Source of the DNA: Metabacillus sp. B2-18
Lineage (GTDB): Bacteria > Bacillota > Bacilli > Bacillales > Bacillaceae
Length of the DNA stretch: 64,000 nucleotides
NCBI RefSeq assembly: GCF_021117275.1
Contig: NZ_CP088246.1
Coordinates: 186,001 to 250,000, forward strand
Direction of reading: 5' to 3'
The notes below the pieces were generated by a model. The model was not told the DNA's origin. It ran no database searches and saw only the letters and a list, made by a program, of their open reading frames with translations. A program made the translations under genes and the position numbers. Numbering within the stretch: position 1 is the first letter of the stretch; each line of letters starts with the position of its first letter. Positions 9,017-17,942 of the stretch are shown here, piece by piece.

Positions 9017-9296
9017 TTATTTCTTGGTGAGATTCACCTTCTTTATTCATAAAAACTACATAATTATGTGATAATGTAGGACTCATGGGTTTTTTAGGAT
9101 ATTGATCGAAGTAAATGTAATTGGATTTATTGGCTGAATACTGATATAAAGAAAAGAAATTAGATTTAACTATAGTGACAAACTTGGTTGCTTTTACTGT
9201 TTTATTTAAGCTATTAGTGGCAATTGAGTGTATTTAATAAAAAAAATTTCCTGAAACGTCCTGTAGATAAGATTAATTGAAAGAGATGGAAATAAT
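9017..9296. other. intergenic stretch without a recognisable gene
   Basis: AT-rich leader between the terminator and the next membrane-protein gene. No coding frame or clear hairpin seen. It presumably holds the promoter for the copper genes, but I cannot point to convincing -35 and -10 boxes. Confidence 0.4.
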
Positions 9297-9986
9297 ATGT
9301 ATTGGGACTGGATTGATCAATTATCCGGATTACTCACAAGTAGTCACAATTTTTTTTGGGATCTTTATCAAAATAGTACTTTTTATATTAAATCAATTTG
9401 GCTCGGAGTCATGTCGTTACTTACATATAGTCAAGTAACATCAAACGTTCTTCTAGTTATTTATTTGCTTTTTCTATTTAAAAAGGAAAATTGGATAAAA
9501 GAATTAGTTTTGATTTGCGTGGGAAGAATTGCCGGATTGTTTATAGGGATTTTGATAACGACAATGTTTGGGGATTACAATTTTCAAATCTTAATAGGCC
9601 TAGTTAATTATAGTATTGGTCCATTAATTGTCATTATCTTACTCGTTCATTTTTGGATAAATAAAAAAGGCATTGATTTTAAAATTAAAACATGGTGTTC
9701 TTTCATTTTTGGTTTAATGTTATCATTTTATCTTGATCCTGTTTTCTATGGTTTTTCTAGATTTTTACCATTCTTCTTTGGTAGGGATGTTTTTAGTTTC
9801 ATTAAGCCTTTTTTGTATTCTATGATTTTGATATCCCCTTTGACACTATTTGGATTCATTGCATATGGTTTTGAATTTGATAAATGGGTTAAAAGAAATA
9901 AATATTTTTTTAAAGTATTACAAAAAGTCATGTATAATTTTTTAATACTTATAGCAATTAATTCTTTCATTATATATTGGTTTTAA
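9297..9986 (+). CDS. polytopic membrane protein, unknown
   Basis: 229 residues with about six membrane helices, rich in Phe and Ile. No soluble domain and no recognised motif; charged residues fall in the loops (KKENWIKE, KWVKRNKYF). The ribosome site is weak (GAGATGG). The stop is 21 bases before copCD, so it is probably the first gene of the copper operon. Family not recognised. Confidence 0.7.
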   Translation: MYWDWIDQLSGLLTSSHNFFWDLYQNSTFYIKSIWLGVMSLLTYSQVTSNVLLVIYLLFLFKKENWIKELVLICVGRIAGLFIGILITTMFGDYNFQILIGLVNYSIGPLIVIILLVHFWINKKGIDFKIKTWCSFIFGLMLSFYLDPVFYGFSRFLPFFFGRDVFSFIKPFLYSMILISPLTLFGFIAYGFEFDKWVKRNKYFFKVLQKVMYNFLILIAINSFIIYWF

Positions 9987-10007
9987 GCTCTGAAAGGAGT
10001 AGGACAA

Positions 10008-11927
10008 GTGAGTAGGTCAGTAAAGTTTTTAATAATGTTAAGTTTTGTTTCGATTTTTATATTAAATATATTCCCGGGAGTTTCTGCGTATGCCCATTCT
10101 TCTTTAGTGAGAACACTTCCTGAAGGCGGAGAAAAGGTGGAAACTAGCCCTTCTACCATAGAATTGTGGTTTAAGGACCCTGTTGTACTGCATTCTAAAG
10201 CTTTGAAAATAATAGATTCATCGGGTAGGTCATTTCAATTAGGTAACACATATATAGATCCTAACAATCAAACTCATATTATTGGTGAATTGAAGGAACC
10301 ATTGCCAGCTAATCGATATAATATTGAAATTAACGTGATAGCTTTAGATGGAGATATCATAACAGAAAAATTCTTTTTTGAGGTTCTTAAGGATGAAGTT
10401 CTTAAGGATGGGTCTAATCAAAAGGGTCCATTGAAGTTAAATAAGCAGATACCTAATGATGGACAAATCATCAAAGGCAGTCTTGATAAGATTGATTTAT
10501 GGTTTAACCAAGAGACAGAACTTTCAGCCATCGGAGTCTTTGACAAGAACCAACAGCCAGTGAAATTAAAGGAACCATACCAGGATCCATTAGATCCCAC
10601 CCACATAACAGTAGAATTCGATCAATCGTTAGCAAAAGGGACCTATCAAGTAACATGGTATGCACATCCAAGCAATAGGGTTTCTAGTAATCAACCAGAC
10701 AGTCTCGATGTTTTTTATTTTGCTGTGGATGAGTTCACACCAATCGAAGAGGGTTCAAAGGGTACACCTGTTCATAATGCATGGTTTCCAGATATGGGAT
10801 TAAAGCAACTTGGCTATTGGCTCGTTTTTATTGGATTATCGATATTATTTGGCTCAAGCTTATTTATTCAAATCATTTCAAAAAACCTTAAACAGGATAG
10901 TGAATGGAAGTTTATTTCTTTAAGTTTAATTTTCATGACAATGGCTGGTGTTACTCTATTAATTCTCCAGCAAAGAATGGAGTTACTAGAACTACCTTTA
11001 AAAGAGTTCTTCACATTAAAATTTATCTTGGTACCAATTATCCAAGTCATTTTATTATTACTAGGATTGATGTTTAGAAGAATTGAGACTTTTGCCTTTG
11101 GACTAGCGTTATTTATGACACCATTTGTGATGGGGCATGCCTCGTATCCTCGTTATGGAGGTTACTTTACTATCTTCATAAATGAATTGCATCTTTTTGG
11201 GGCATCAATTTGGATGGGCGGCTTATTGGCATTAATTACGCTTGTTAAGAAAAATGAGGTTTCTGATTTTATCGGGAAGTCTGCATTGAAATTCTCTAGA
11301 TTAGCCTTTTGGAGTCTTATTGTTATAATCTTCTCTGGGATCATAATGACAATCCGTTATATTCCTTCCTTCTCAATTGAAAGTTTCCTCGATAGTCAAT
11401 GGGGAAAAGCGGTTATCGTAAAAGCAGTGTTAACGATTCTAGTTGTTTTGGTAGGATATCTCCAAAGAAGAACGATTAAAAGGTTCACTGTAAATATGGT
11501 AACTAAGTTTAAAATAAGAGGTATTAATGAAATTGTGTATGGCATACTTATCTTATTATTTGCTTCGATTTTAGTGGTATCAACTCCTAGTGCTGCTGAA
11601 CAGGGTATATATCCTGAAGGAGAAAAAAATGAACAAGATTTAGAGGTGAAAATGTCTCCATTAAAGCCAGGACTTAACGTCTTAACTATAGACCTAAAAG
11701 GAAAAAGTGATGTCGAGAATATAAGGGTTAAAATCACGATGCCACCGGATTATAGTGTTGAGTATGATGCTTTTAAGATAGATGAGGACACTTTTAAAAT
11801 AACAGGTAATATTATCCATGCAGCCGGAACATTGTTTATGGAGATTGAAGCAATAAAAGAAAATGGTGATAGTAATACCTATCAATACACGATTGTTGTT
11901 CCAGGTGAAGTACGGTTTAATGAGTAA
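10008..11927 (+). CDS. ycnJ: CopC-CopD fusion copper protein (YcnJ-like)
   Basis: 639 residues. The signal peptide ends at AYAHSSLVRTLPEGG, so the mature protein begins with the N-terminal His of a CopC copper site. A first CopC domain (about 30-130) is followed by a second CopC-like one (about 140-240, opening KQIPNDGQIIKG). Eight or so membrane helices of CopD follow (about 265-520), with MGHASYP, INELHLFGASIWMGG and further His. A C-terminal exported beta domain of about 100 residues ends the protein. B. subtilis YcnJ, a copper importer, has one CopC domain and is shorter; two tandem CopC domains are unusual. GTG start behind AAAGGAG. Confidence 0.9.
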   Translation: MSRSVKFLIMLSFVSIFILNIFPGVSAYAHSSLVRTLPEGGEKVETSPSTIELWFKDPVVLHSKALKIIDSSGRSFQLGNTYIDPNNQTHIIGELKEPLPANRYNIEINVIALDGDIITEKFFFEVLKDEVLKDGSNQKGPLKLNKQIPNDGQIIKGSLDKIDLWFNQETELSAIGVFDKNQQPVKLKEPYQDPLDPTHITVEFDQSLAKGTYQVTWYAHPSNRVSSNQPDSLDVFYFAVDEFTPIEEGSKGTPVHNAWFPDMGLKQLGYWLVFIGLSILFGSSLFIQIISKNLKQDSEWKFISLSLIFMTMAGVTLLILQQRMELLELPLKEFFTLKFILVPIIQVILLLLGLMFRRIETFAFGLALFMTPFVMGHASYPRYGGYFTIFINELHLFGASIWMGGLLALITLVKKNEVSDFIGKSALKFSRLAFWSLIVIIFSGIIMTIRYIPSFSIESFLDSQWGKAVIVKAVLTILVVLVGYLQRRTIKRFTVNMVTKFKIRGINEIVYGILILLFASILVVSTPSAAEQGIYPEGEKNEQDLEVKMSPLKPGLNVLTIDLKGKSDVENIRVKITMPPDYSVEYDAFKIDEDTFKITGNIIHAAGTLFMEIEAIKENGDSNTYQYTIVVPGEVRFNE

Positions 11928-11941
11928 AAGGAGAGGGAAAG

Positions 11942-12676
11942 ATGTATGAATTCTTTAGTCAAATAAGTAATTTCCTTAGTCAACCTTTTCTTACTCTTAG
12001 GTATACTACAGAAAGCATCCCTATTCTTTCAGCTTTTATTTTAGGGATTATCGGTGCTTTAGCACCTTGCCAATTTACTGGTAACCTAGGGGCTATTACG
12101 ATATATGGAAATAAGTCTGTACAAAAAAGTATGGCCTGGTCTGAGGTAGTCCTTTTTATTTTAGGAAAAATTGTCGTTTTTTCAGGTCTAGGCCTTGTTG
12201 TTTGGTTATTAGGCAGTGAGTTTGAATCAACATTGACTCTCTATTTTCCATGGATACGTAGGGTAGTTGGACCTATATTAATATTTATTGGATTATTTAT
12301 GATTGGGCTCATTAAGTTTAGGAAGTCTTTATCACTTGGGAGCATACCAGATCGTTTTCTGAAAAAAGGAAAGCTTGGCTCCTTTTTAATGGGAGTTAGC
12401 TTTTCGTTAGGGTTCTGTCCGACAATGTTTGTATTATTTTTTGTAAGCTTAATGCCGATGGTTGTGTCAGTATCTTATGGGGCAGTATTACCAACCATCT
12501 TTGCCATCGGAACATCCTTGCCTTTGATTATTGCAATTTTTCTGATCTGGTATTTTGAATTAAGTGGAAAGTTAATGAAAAAGAAAGGGAGAAAACTTGG
12601 TTCAGTCGTTCAAAAATTAGCAGGTTGGATAATGATTATACTTGGGATTTTAGATACTTTAACTTACTGGACGTAA
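11942..12676 (+). CDS. CcdA/DsbD-like membrane thiol transporter
   Basis: 244 residues with six or seven helices. Two conserved Cys lie in helix positions typical of CcdA: ALAPCQFTGN in the first helix region and LGFCPTMF in the fourth. CcdA passes electrons across the membrane to ResA-type thioredoxins, so it fits with the resA gene at 3230. It may alternatively be annotated as a SafE/UreH-like transporter. Ribosome site AAGGAGAGGG, 14 bases after copCD. Confidence 0.8.
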   Translation: MYEFFSQISNFLSQPFLTLRYTTESIPILSAFILGIIGALAPCQFTGNLGAITIYGNKSVQKSMAWSEVVLFILGKIVVFSGLGLVVWLLGSEFESTLTLYFPWIRRVVGPILIFIGLFMIGLIKFRKSLSLGSIPDRFLKKGKLGSFLMGVSFSLGFCPTMFVLFFVSLMPMVVSVSYGAVLPTIFAIGTSLPLIIAIFLIWYFELSGKLMKKKGRKLGSVVQKLAGWIMIILGILDTLTYWT

Positions 12677-12722
12677 ATTAAGGTATTTTAAAAAGTTAAA
12701 AGATTAATAGAAAATATGTATA

Positions 12723-12766
12723 CTCACCTCACGAAAAGGTAAAGATAATCGTGAGGTGAGTTTTTT
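12723..12766 (+). terminator. terminator hairpin that also carries the ywmB ribosome site
   Basis: CTCACCTCACGA (12723-12734) pairs with TCGTGAGGTGAG (12749-12760), followed by six T and at once the ATG of the next gene. The 3' arm GAGGTGAG is the ribosome site of that gene, so read-through transcripts would both terminate here and hide the site. Confidence 0.85.
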
Positions 12767-13513
12767 ATGAAATCTATCAAAATGACTATAGTATTTCTCA
12801 TACTATTAAGCTTTTTCTATACAAACAGGGCAGTTAATAGTCAAAGTAATACAAATGGATTATTGGAGTTAACAGAAATTGTTCAAAAGGAAAAAATAAC
12901 ATTAAATTCATGGAAAATTTATATAATGAAACCGGTTAAGGATGTAACCAGTGAAAAAGATATTCAAAGAGAAATAGAAAGAATACAAAAAGATGAAGAA
13001 GGATATAAGTGGGATATTAGACGTGATGAAGGCAGTGAAGAACAGCACTATATTACAGTTGGTTACAAACAAATCGAACCAAAAGAAATAGAGATGCGAG
13101 TTAAAGTTACTGCCTTTCTTGTAGGGAATAAGTACAGAATATATCATTCTTATGAAATTAAGGGTCAAACTTGGAATAAAGAATTATGGGAATTTATTAA
13201 TGCTAACTTTAAAAATGAAATTAACGGACAAAATGAAGTCTTTTATACTCTTAAAGGCACAATGAAAGAAAAGAATGGCTTTGAATTAAGGGATGAGGGG
13301 GATCTTCTCTTAAGAGAATTCTCTGGTACCTTTGTGGAAGGATTAATTGAAGATGATTTGGTTTCATTATCTGCATATACTAATCTTTTGGAGTCATATA
13401 CATTAAGGATAAATGAAAAGAAAATTAATCTTCAAATAGGTCTTAGGAAAAATCAAAAGGATGATTTAATTGATGTTACGATTGGTACCCCTATAATAAC
13501 TTCTGGATACTAG
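12767..13513 (+). CDS. ywmB: YwmB-like secreted protein
   Basis: 248 residues. The signal peptide ends near residue 25. The exported domain resembles the YwmB family (formerly DUF1779), with YKWDIRRDEG, the Y..KGQTWN segment and the closing DVTIGTPIITSGY, which is close to the YwmB C terminus. The function of YwmB is not established. ATG 12767 lies 6 bases after a terminator-like hairpin whose 3' arm is its ribosome site. Confidence 0.75.
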   Translation: MKSIKMTIVFLILLSFFYTNRAVNSQSNTNGLLELTEIVQKEKITLNSWKIYIMKPVKDVTSEKDIQREIERIQKDEEGYKWDIRRDEGSEEQHYITVGYKQIEPKEIEMRVKVTAFLVGNKYRIYHSYEIKGQTWNKELWEFINANFKNEINGQNEVFYTLKGTMKEKNGFELRDEGDLLLREFSGTFVEGLIEDDLVSLSAYTNLLESYTLRINEKKINLQIGLRKNQKDDLIDVTIGTPIITSGY

Positions 13514-13954
13514 AAAACAATATTATCAAAGAGTAACAGGATCATTCATTTTTAAGTGTACATAAAATTAAAGGTTTTAAGTAGAGTATAATTGACAATT
13601 TATTAGAAATCTTAAATGATCAAGAAATTGTTGTAAAACTTTCATTCTAATTAAAGAAAAAAATAGAAGGGACCTTACTAACACTTGCTATACAGCAGTT
13701 TCTAGACGTTCGGAAATCGGAACGAGAAAGTTTAAAAGATCTTGAAGGCACTGAATATGCTTCGAGGCGATGCTTATATAGTTGGAATTTGTGAAAACAT
13801 TTGAGGCACGAAATTACTTTGCCCTTTTTGTCACTTTCGCAAAGGCACTAACCATTCAATTAGTTGATATAGAATCCATATGGATCAATATCTTGTGTGT
13901 CACTGTTGTTGATTTCATTGTTCTTTTTGTGCTAAAACGTTTTTGAATTTTGCG
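13514..13954 (+). pseudogene. decayed coding remnants
   Basis: No intact gene. Reading the + strand gives protein-like scraps with stops between them: one near 13675-13780 (IQQFLDVRKSERESLKDLEG) and one near 13800-13945 with a membrane-helix look (LVDIESIWINILCVTVVDF). Both resemble parts of a membrane protein gene broken by several changes. Family unknown. Confidence 0.35.
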
Positions 13955-13989
13955 AAAAAATGACCACCTACAGATTAATAGGTGGTCAT
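13955..13989 (-). terminator. terminator of the 51-residue gene
   Basis: ATGACCACCTA (13960-13970) pairs with TAGGTGGTCAT (13979-13989). The minus strand continues into a six-T run (13955-13960 read as A on the + strand). Confidence 0.85.
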
Positions 13990-13994
13990 GTAGA

Positions 13995-14150
13995 TTACAA
14001 CAGGCTACGGCACTCATTGATGCACTCTTGTAAGTCTCTTGAAGCGTGTTGTAAACGTTCATTGCTCATTTTAGACATAGCGTTATTTAAGTGTCTCATT
14101 GCGCTTTCACATTCATTAATACATTCTTGGAGTTGTTGTTTATTATCCAT
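13995..14150 (-). CDS. 51-residue Cys-pair repeat protein
   Basis: Minus-strand ORF with a textbook ribosome site (AAAGGAGGG, 6 bases from ATG at 14150) and its own terminator 6 bases after the stop. The product contains QECINEC twice, at residues 8-14 and 41-47, on either side of a basic and polar middle with Met. Two CxxxC motifs on likely helices suggest a small metal-binding or disulfide-linked helical hairpin, similar in style to the four-helix Cys-rich copper storage or ferritin-like minis. It is unrecognised, and overlapping ORFs in other frames lack ribosome sites. Confidence 0.8.
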   Translation of the reverse strand: MDNKQQLQECINECESAMRHLNNAMSKMSNERLQHASRDLQECINECRSLL

Positions 14151-14699
14151 GATAATCCCTCCTTTCCAAAAATTTATTGTTACCTAGAAGTAGGGAATTA
14201 TTCGTTTAATAGTAAACCTGTTACTGAGTCACCTTTAACCAATATTGACTCACCTGTATTCTCTAAATCGTTCTGGGAAGGAGAGGCGTTTAGAGCGCTT
14301 GCCCCATCAGTGGAAATGAAACTATTTAGAAACGAGATGACGATGAACTTGGTGTTAGTATGTCATACTTTCCTAGGTCTAACCAATAAAAAAACAACAA
14401 TTCTAGAACAAATCGATTTTCCTTGTTTTCAAGGGAATAGACTTGCTCTGTGTATATTTATCATGTTTACCCTAATTTGAGCATTAGCTGTATGGTAAAA
14501 AGAAATCCATGTATACAAAACCAAGCAACATGGTCGTTGTAAAACCAAATGTTAAAGAAATGATGTAAAAAGTATGGATCCCAGAAACCGTCATCATCCC
14601 ATTCAGTCCCCAACTTGCCCCTGATTTTTGAGGTTTTATTTAACTGAGATCAAAAGGAAACTGATTCTGCTTTATAAGTCATTCAACATTGGCAAACAT
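14151..14699. other. region of decayed sequence
   Basis: Nothing intact. A + strand open stretch (about 14175-14480) lacks a ribosome site. On the minus strand near 14510-14635 a membrane-protein-like scrap reads GLNGMMTVSGIHTFYI, then stops. Confidence 0.35.
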
Positions 14700-14850
14700 C
14701 TAAGTAGAAGAAATATTGAAAAGTCATCAGGTTTCTTAAAATGAATAAGGCGTTTGGCAGTATTCCTATAATAGCAATAATAATATTGAACCCAATACCT
14801 ATTAAAACTGCTAGGAGGGTTAGAGGATAACCATTCAAGTAAGGGATTTT
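14700..14850 (-). pseudogene. fragment resembling a TVP38/TMEM64 membrane protein
   Basis: One minus-strand frame gives GYPLTLLAVLIGIGFNIIIA followed by IIGILPNALF, which resembles the membrane segment of the TVP38/TMEM64 (SNARE-associated) family; it then runs into stops. No start codon and no complete domain. Low certainty on the family. Confidence 0.35.
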
Positions 14851-14857
14851 TCACTTT

Positions 14858-15535
14858 TTATTCCTTTCCAGCCCATTTATATCCAACTCCCCAGACTGTG
14901 AGCAAGTGATCATCAGAGGGAAAACCGGATTTTCGAAGCTTTTCACGTAAGTTTCTAACGTGAGAGTCAATCGTCCGGTCTTCAGTTGAAACTTCATATC
15001 CCCAAATAGAAGTTATTAAGTGTTCTCTAGTAAAAACTTTATTCTGGTTATTCAGAAATAAACTCATCATCCCAAACTCCTTAGGTGTTAATGAAATTTC
15101 CGTTCCGGAATAATGCATTTGAAAAGAATCATGATCCAGAGAAAGGCCTCGAAATAAGATTTTCCCAGTTTCACTCTTTTGTCTTCGCAAAACTGCCTCA
15201 ATCCTTGCAGTCAGCTCTTCCTCGTCAAAAGGTTTGGAAATATAGTCATCTGCACCATTCTTTAATCCCTTTACAATATCCGTTTTTTCACTCATAGCGG
15301 TCAGCATAATAATGGGGGTATCCCAGTATTTTCGGATTTCCTGACATGCTTTCCAGCCGTCAATGTCTGGCATCATAACATCTAATAAAATAAGGTCTAC
15401 TGAATGTGATGTTAAGTATTCAATTGCATCAATTGCTGATTCTTTCTTAATACAGTTGTATCCCAATGGTGACAAGTACAAGGATAATAAATCTAGCATC
15501 AACGTTTCATCATCTACTAATAAAATTGTTTTCAT
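14858..15535 (-). CDS. OmpR-family response regulator
   Basis: 225 residues. Receiver motifs are VDDETLM, LILLDVMMPDIDGW (phospho-Asp), MLTAMSE and ISKPF. The winged-helix domain carries TIDSHVRNLREKLRK and TVWGVGYKW. It lies downstream of its kinase with one base between them and its ribosome site (GGAGATC) inside the kinase gene. Regulator-after-kinase order is less common than the reverse. Confidence 0.93.
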   Translation of the reverse strand: MKTILLVDDETLMLDLLSLYLSPLGYNCIKKESAIDAIEYLTSHSVDLILLDVMMPDIDGWKACQEIRKYWDTPIIMLTAMSEKTDIVKGLKNGADDYISKPFDEEELTARIEAVLRRQKSETGKILFRGLSLDHDSFQMHYSGTEISLTPKEFGMMSLFLNNQNKVFTREHLITSIWGYEVSTEDRTIDSHVRNLREKLRKSGFPSDDHLLTVWGVGYKWAGKE

Positions 15536-15536
15536 T

Positions 15537-16916
15537 CTACTGATCTCCTTTAAAAATTAGTTCGAATTCTGTACCAACATTTTCCTTACTTTTTACATTA
15601 ATTTCGGCACCATGTGCGTGAACAAGCTCTTTTACAATCGCTAGACCAAGTCCCATACCTCCAAGAGATCGTGATCGAGATTTATCAACTCGATATAAAC
15701 GATTAAAGATATAAGGGATGTCTTTTTCAGGTATCCCTTTTCCGTTATCCTGAACAGAGATATGAATAGAATTTTTGTATTTCCATACTTGTAATATGAT
15801 TTGTGCCCCTTCATTAGAGTATTTCATTGCGTTGTCTAATAAATTGAAAATGATTTGTTCAAGTCTCAATGGGTCCGCTCTTAAAACTGTGCCTGAAGGG
15901 CAGATAACTTTAAAGTTCATATTTTTCTCTAGAAAAGCAGGAGAGAACTTCTGCTCAATTTTTGTAATAAACTTGCTTAAATCGATGTAGTCTTCCTGAA
16001 TTTCAAAGGAATTTTTGTCGATTTTAGCTAATTCGAATAGCCCTTTAATTAAATGAGACAGACGATTCGTTTCTTCTACTATAATCTCCAAATATTTCCC
16101 TCTTTCCTCACTAGAGAGATTACGTTTATATACGATGTCTGCATATCCTTTGATATAAGTTAGAGGAGTCCGAAGTTCATGGGAAATGCTTGCTAAAAAA
16201 TCATTACGTTCCTGTTTTAAATAATTCAGATCTGTAGCCAATAATTCAATTGATTTAGCTAAATCCCCTAATTCATCATCAGACGTTTTCGGTAAGGAAA
16301 CAGAAAAATGCCCTTTACTGATTTGTGAGGTAACTTCTTTCATTTTAATAAGCGGTTTTGTGATTCCTTTTGATAGAAAAATAATAATAATAATAGTGAG
16401 AATAACGGAAATCCATCCTGCCAAAATAAAGTGCTCATTTAGCCGTTGAATTAAAGAATGAACAGATGCTGTATTTTGAAACATGTATATATATCCGATA
16501 AGCTGTCCGTCAGTTTGAATAGGACTGACGGTTGCAATAAAAGGTTCTTCACTCCAATTTCCTTCCACGATCTGCCCATTCCTAGGAATATTAGAAGTAG
16601 GTGTCTTTAGGTATTGTTTAAAAGGGTTAATTGGAGAGGAAGTGTCGAGCACCTTTCCAGTTATATCTGTAATCACAACATCCGTATTCGATTCAGACTC
16701 CATTAAAACAACATGATCTATCGTTTCGACATCAAACTGTTCTTCAAGAATAGCTCTATGAGAATTTCCCCTCGCTTGAAGAGCATTGAGCTCTTCTTCA
16801 ACCATGGAATCAACAATTCCCTCGTGTAGAAAGAAAAAAATAAATGTCATCAAACCAAAAATAATCAGAAAGAATAATATTCCAAGTTTTACTGAAAGTT
16901 TTTTCACAGAATTCAC
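15537..16916 (-). CDS. sensor histidine kinase
   Basis: 459 residues. Membrane helix (10-30), exported sensor of about 125 residues, second helix (near 160-180), HAMP, HisKA with FLASISHELRTPLTYIKGY, then HATPase_c with IIFNLLDNAMKYSNEG, VQDNGKGIP and GGMGLGLAIVKEL. It is transcribed divergently from the DUF1541 lipoprotein gene, a common layout for a regulator pair and its target. Confidence 0.93.
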   Translation of the reverse strand: MNSVKKLSVKLGILFFLIIFGLMTFIFFFLHEGIVDSMVEEELNALQARGNSHRAILEEQFDVETIDHVVLMESESNTDVVITDITGKVLDTSSPINPFKQYLKTPTSNIPRNGQIVEGNWSEEPFIATVSPIQTDGQLIGYIYMFQNTASVHSLIQRLNEHFILAGWISVILTIIIIIFLSKGITKPLIKMKEVTSQISKGHFSVSLPKTSDDELGDLAKSIELLATDLNYLKQERNDFLASISHELRTPLTYIKGYADIVYKRNLSSEERGKYLEIIVEETNRLSHLIKGLFELAKIDKNSFEIQEDYIDLSKFITKIEQKFSPAFLEKNMNFKVICPSGTVLRADPLRLEQIIFNLLDNAMKYSNEGAQIILQVWKYKNSIHISVQDNGKGIPEKDIPYIFNRLYRVDKSRSRSLGGMGLGLAIVKELVHAHGAEINVKSKENVGTEFELIFKGDQ

Positions 16917-17357
16917 CTATTTTCAATTAAGTACTTTTATTTTACTCTAAATGTTTGAAGATTTTGTGCAGGGAACTTGATAATACTTAAAAATGTAGGA
17001 CTGGAATTCAAATAAACTATCGGAGTTCATGAATAGGGTCAATGAATACTCATTTTGCTTAAGAAAAGCATAGAAATGAATTTGTACATCTAGTAAGTGC
17101 AGCCCATAAATAAAAAATTGTTACAAAATAGGGGCTTGAATTCAGTACAAAAGCATTTAACCTTGAAAAGGTCTAGGAACTCTAACTATAAAGTTTCTCG
17201 TTTTATTAAGTGCGCAATTTTGCATTGATTGTGCTTTTATGTATGGTCATGGTCAAGTATTTTACCTGGGGTTTAGTTAAAAAATTGAGCCTACTCCATA
17301 ATTTCTGCACATTTTGTTGATATGGTATTGTCAAATGTCAAAGGAGGAGTTATTTAC
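16917..17357. promoter_or_regulatory. divergent intergenic region
   Basis: About 440 bases between the divergent kinase and lipoprotein genes. No gene seen. AT-rich with a short G-rich patch (ACCTGGGGTTTAG near 17260). It should hold promoters and probably the binding sites of the response regulator, but no clean direct repeat stood out. Confidence 0.4.
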
Positions 17358-17942
17358 ATGTTGACAAAAAGAATAAAAAAATCAGCATTACTATCATTAT
17401 TAGCAGCCCTTTTCTTAGTATTAGGAGCATGCTCCGACCCTAATAATGAAAACACAGAAGGCACAGAAAATACAGAGAACATGGATGGAATGGATCATAG
17501 TAACATGAACCATTCTAGCTCTGGTGAAGTTCCTGAAGATTTGAAAGTAGCAGAAAATCCAACCTATGGGGTTGGAAGTCAAGCGATTATCGAATCAGAA
17601 CACATGGAAGGGATGAAGGGTGCCAAAGCAACAATTGTAGGTGCCTATGATACTATCGTTTATGCTATTTCGTATACTCCGACAACTGGTGGAGAAAGAG
17701 TGGAAAACCATAAGTGGGTTATTCACGAGGAAATTCCAGACGCTGGTGAAGAACCTTTAGAACCTGGAACAGAAATCACAATAGATGCAGCTCATATGGA
17801 AGGCATGGATGGAGCAACAGCTGAAATTACTTCAGCCGAGGCAACGACAGTTTATATGGTTGATTTCACTCCAACTACCGGTGGAGAAGAAGTTAAAAAT
17901 CACAAATGGGTAACAGAAAGTGAATTATCACCGACTGAATAA
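17358..17942 (+). CDS. ydhK: DUF1541 lipoprotein (YdhK-like)
   Basis: 194 residues from ATG 17358 behind AAGGAGG. Signal peptide with lipobox LVLGACSD, so it is lipid-anchored outside the cell. An acidic, Met- and His-containing linker (MDGMDHSNMNHSSSG) is followed by two DUF1541 repeats, each with EGMKGA or EGMDGA, then YTPTTGGE or FTPTTGGE and NHKWV. YdhK-type proteins often sit beside copper or stress genes. The Met/His linker would suit metal binding, but that is inference. Confidence 0.9.
   Translation: MLTKRIKKSALLSLLAALFLVLGACSDPNNENTEGTENTENMDGMDHSNMNHSSSGEVPEDLKVAENPTYGVGSQAIIESEHMEGMKGAKATIVGAYDTIVYAISYTPTTGGERVENHKWVIHEEIPDAGEEPLEPGTEITIDAAHMEGMDGATAEITSAEATTVYMVDFTPTTGGEEVKNHKWVTESELSPTE

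Noticed and set aside
13856..14062. 68-codon minus-strand ORF overlapping the 51-residue gene
   Set aside because: Different frame from the gene with the perfect ribosome site and terminator; no start signal of its own.
14091..14480. 129-codon + strand ORF
   Set aside because: No ribosome site, begins antisense to the well-supported 51-residue gene, and the product has no domain character.
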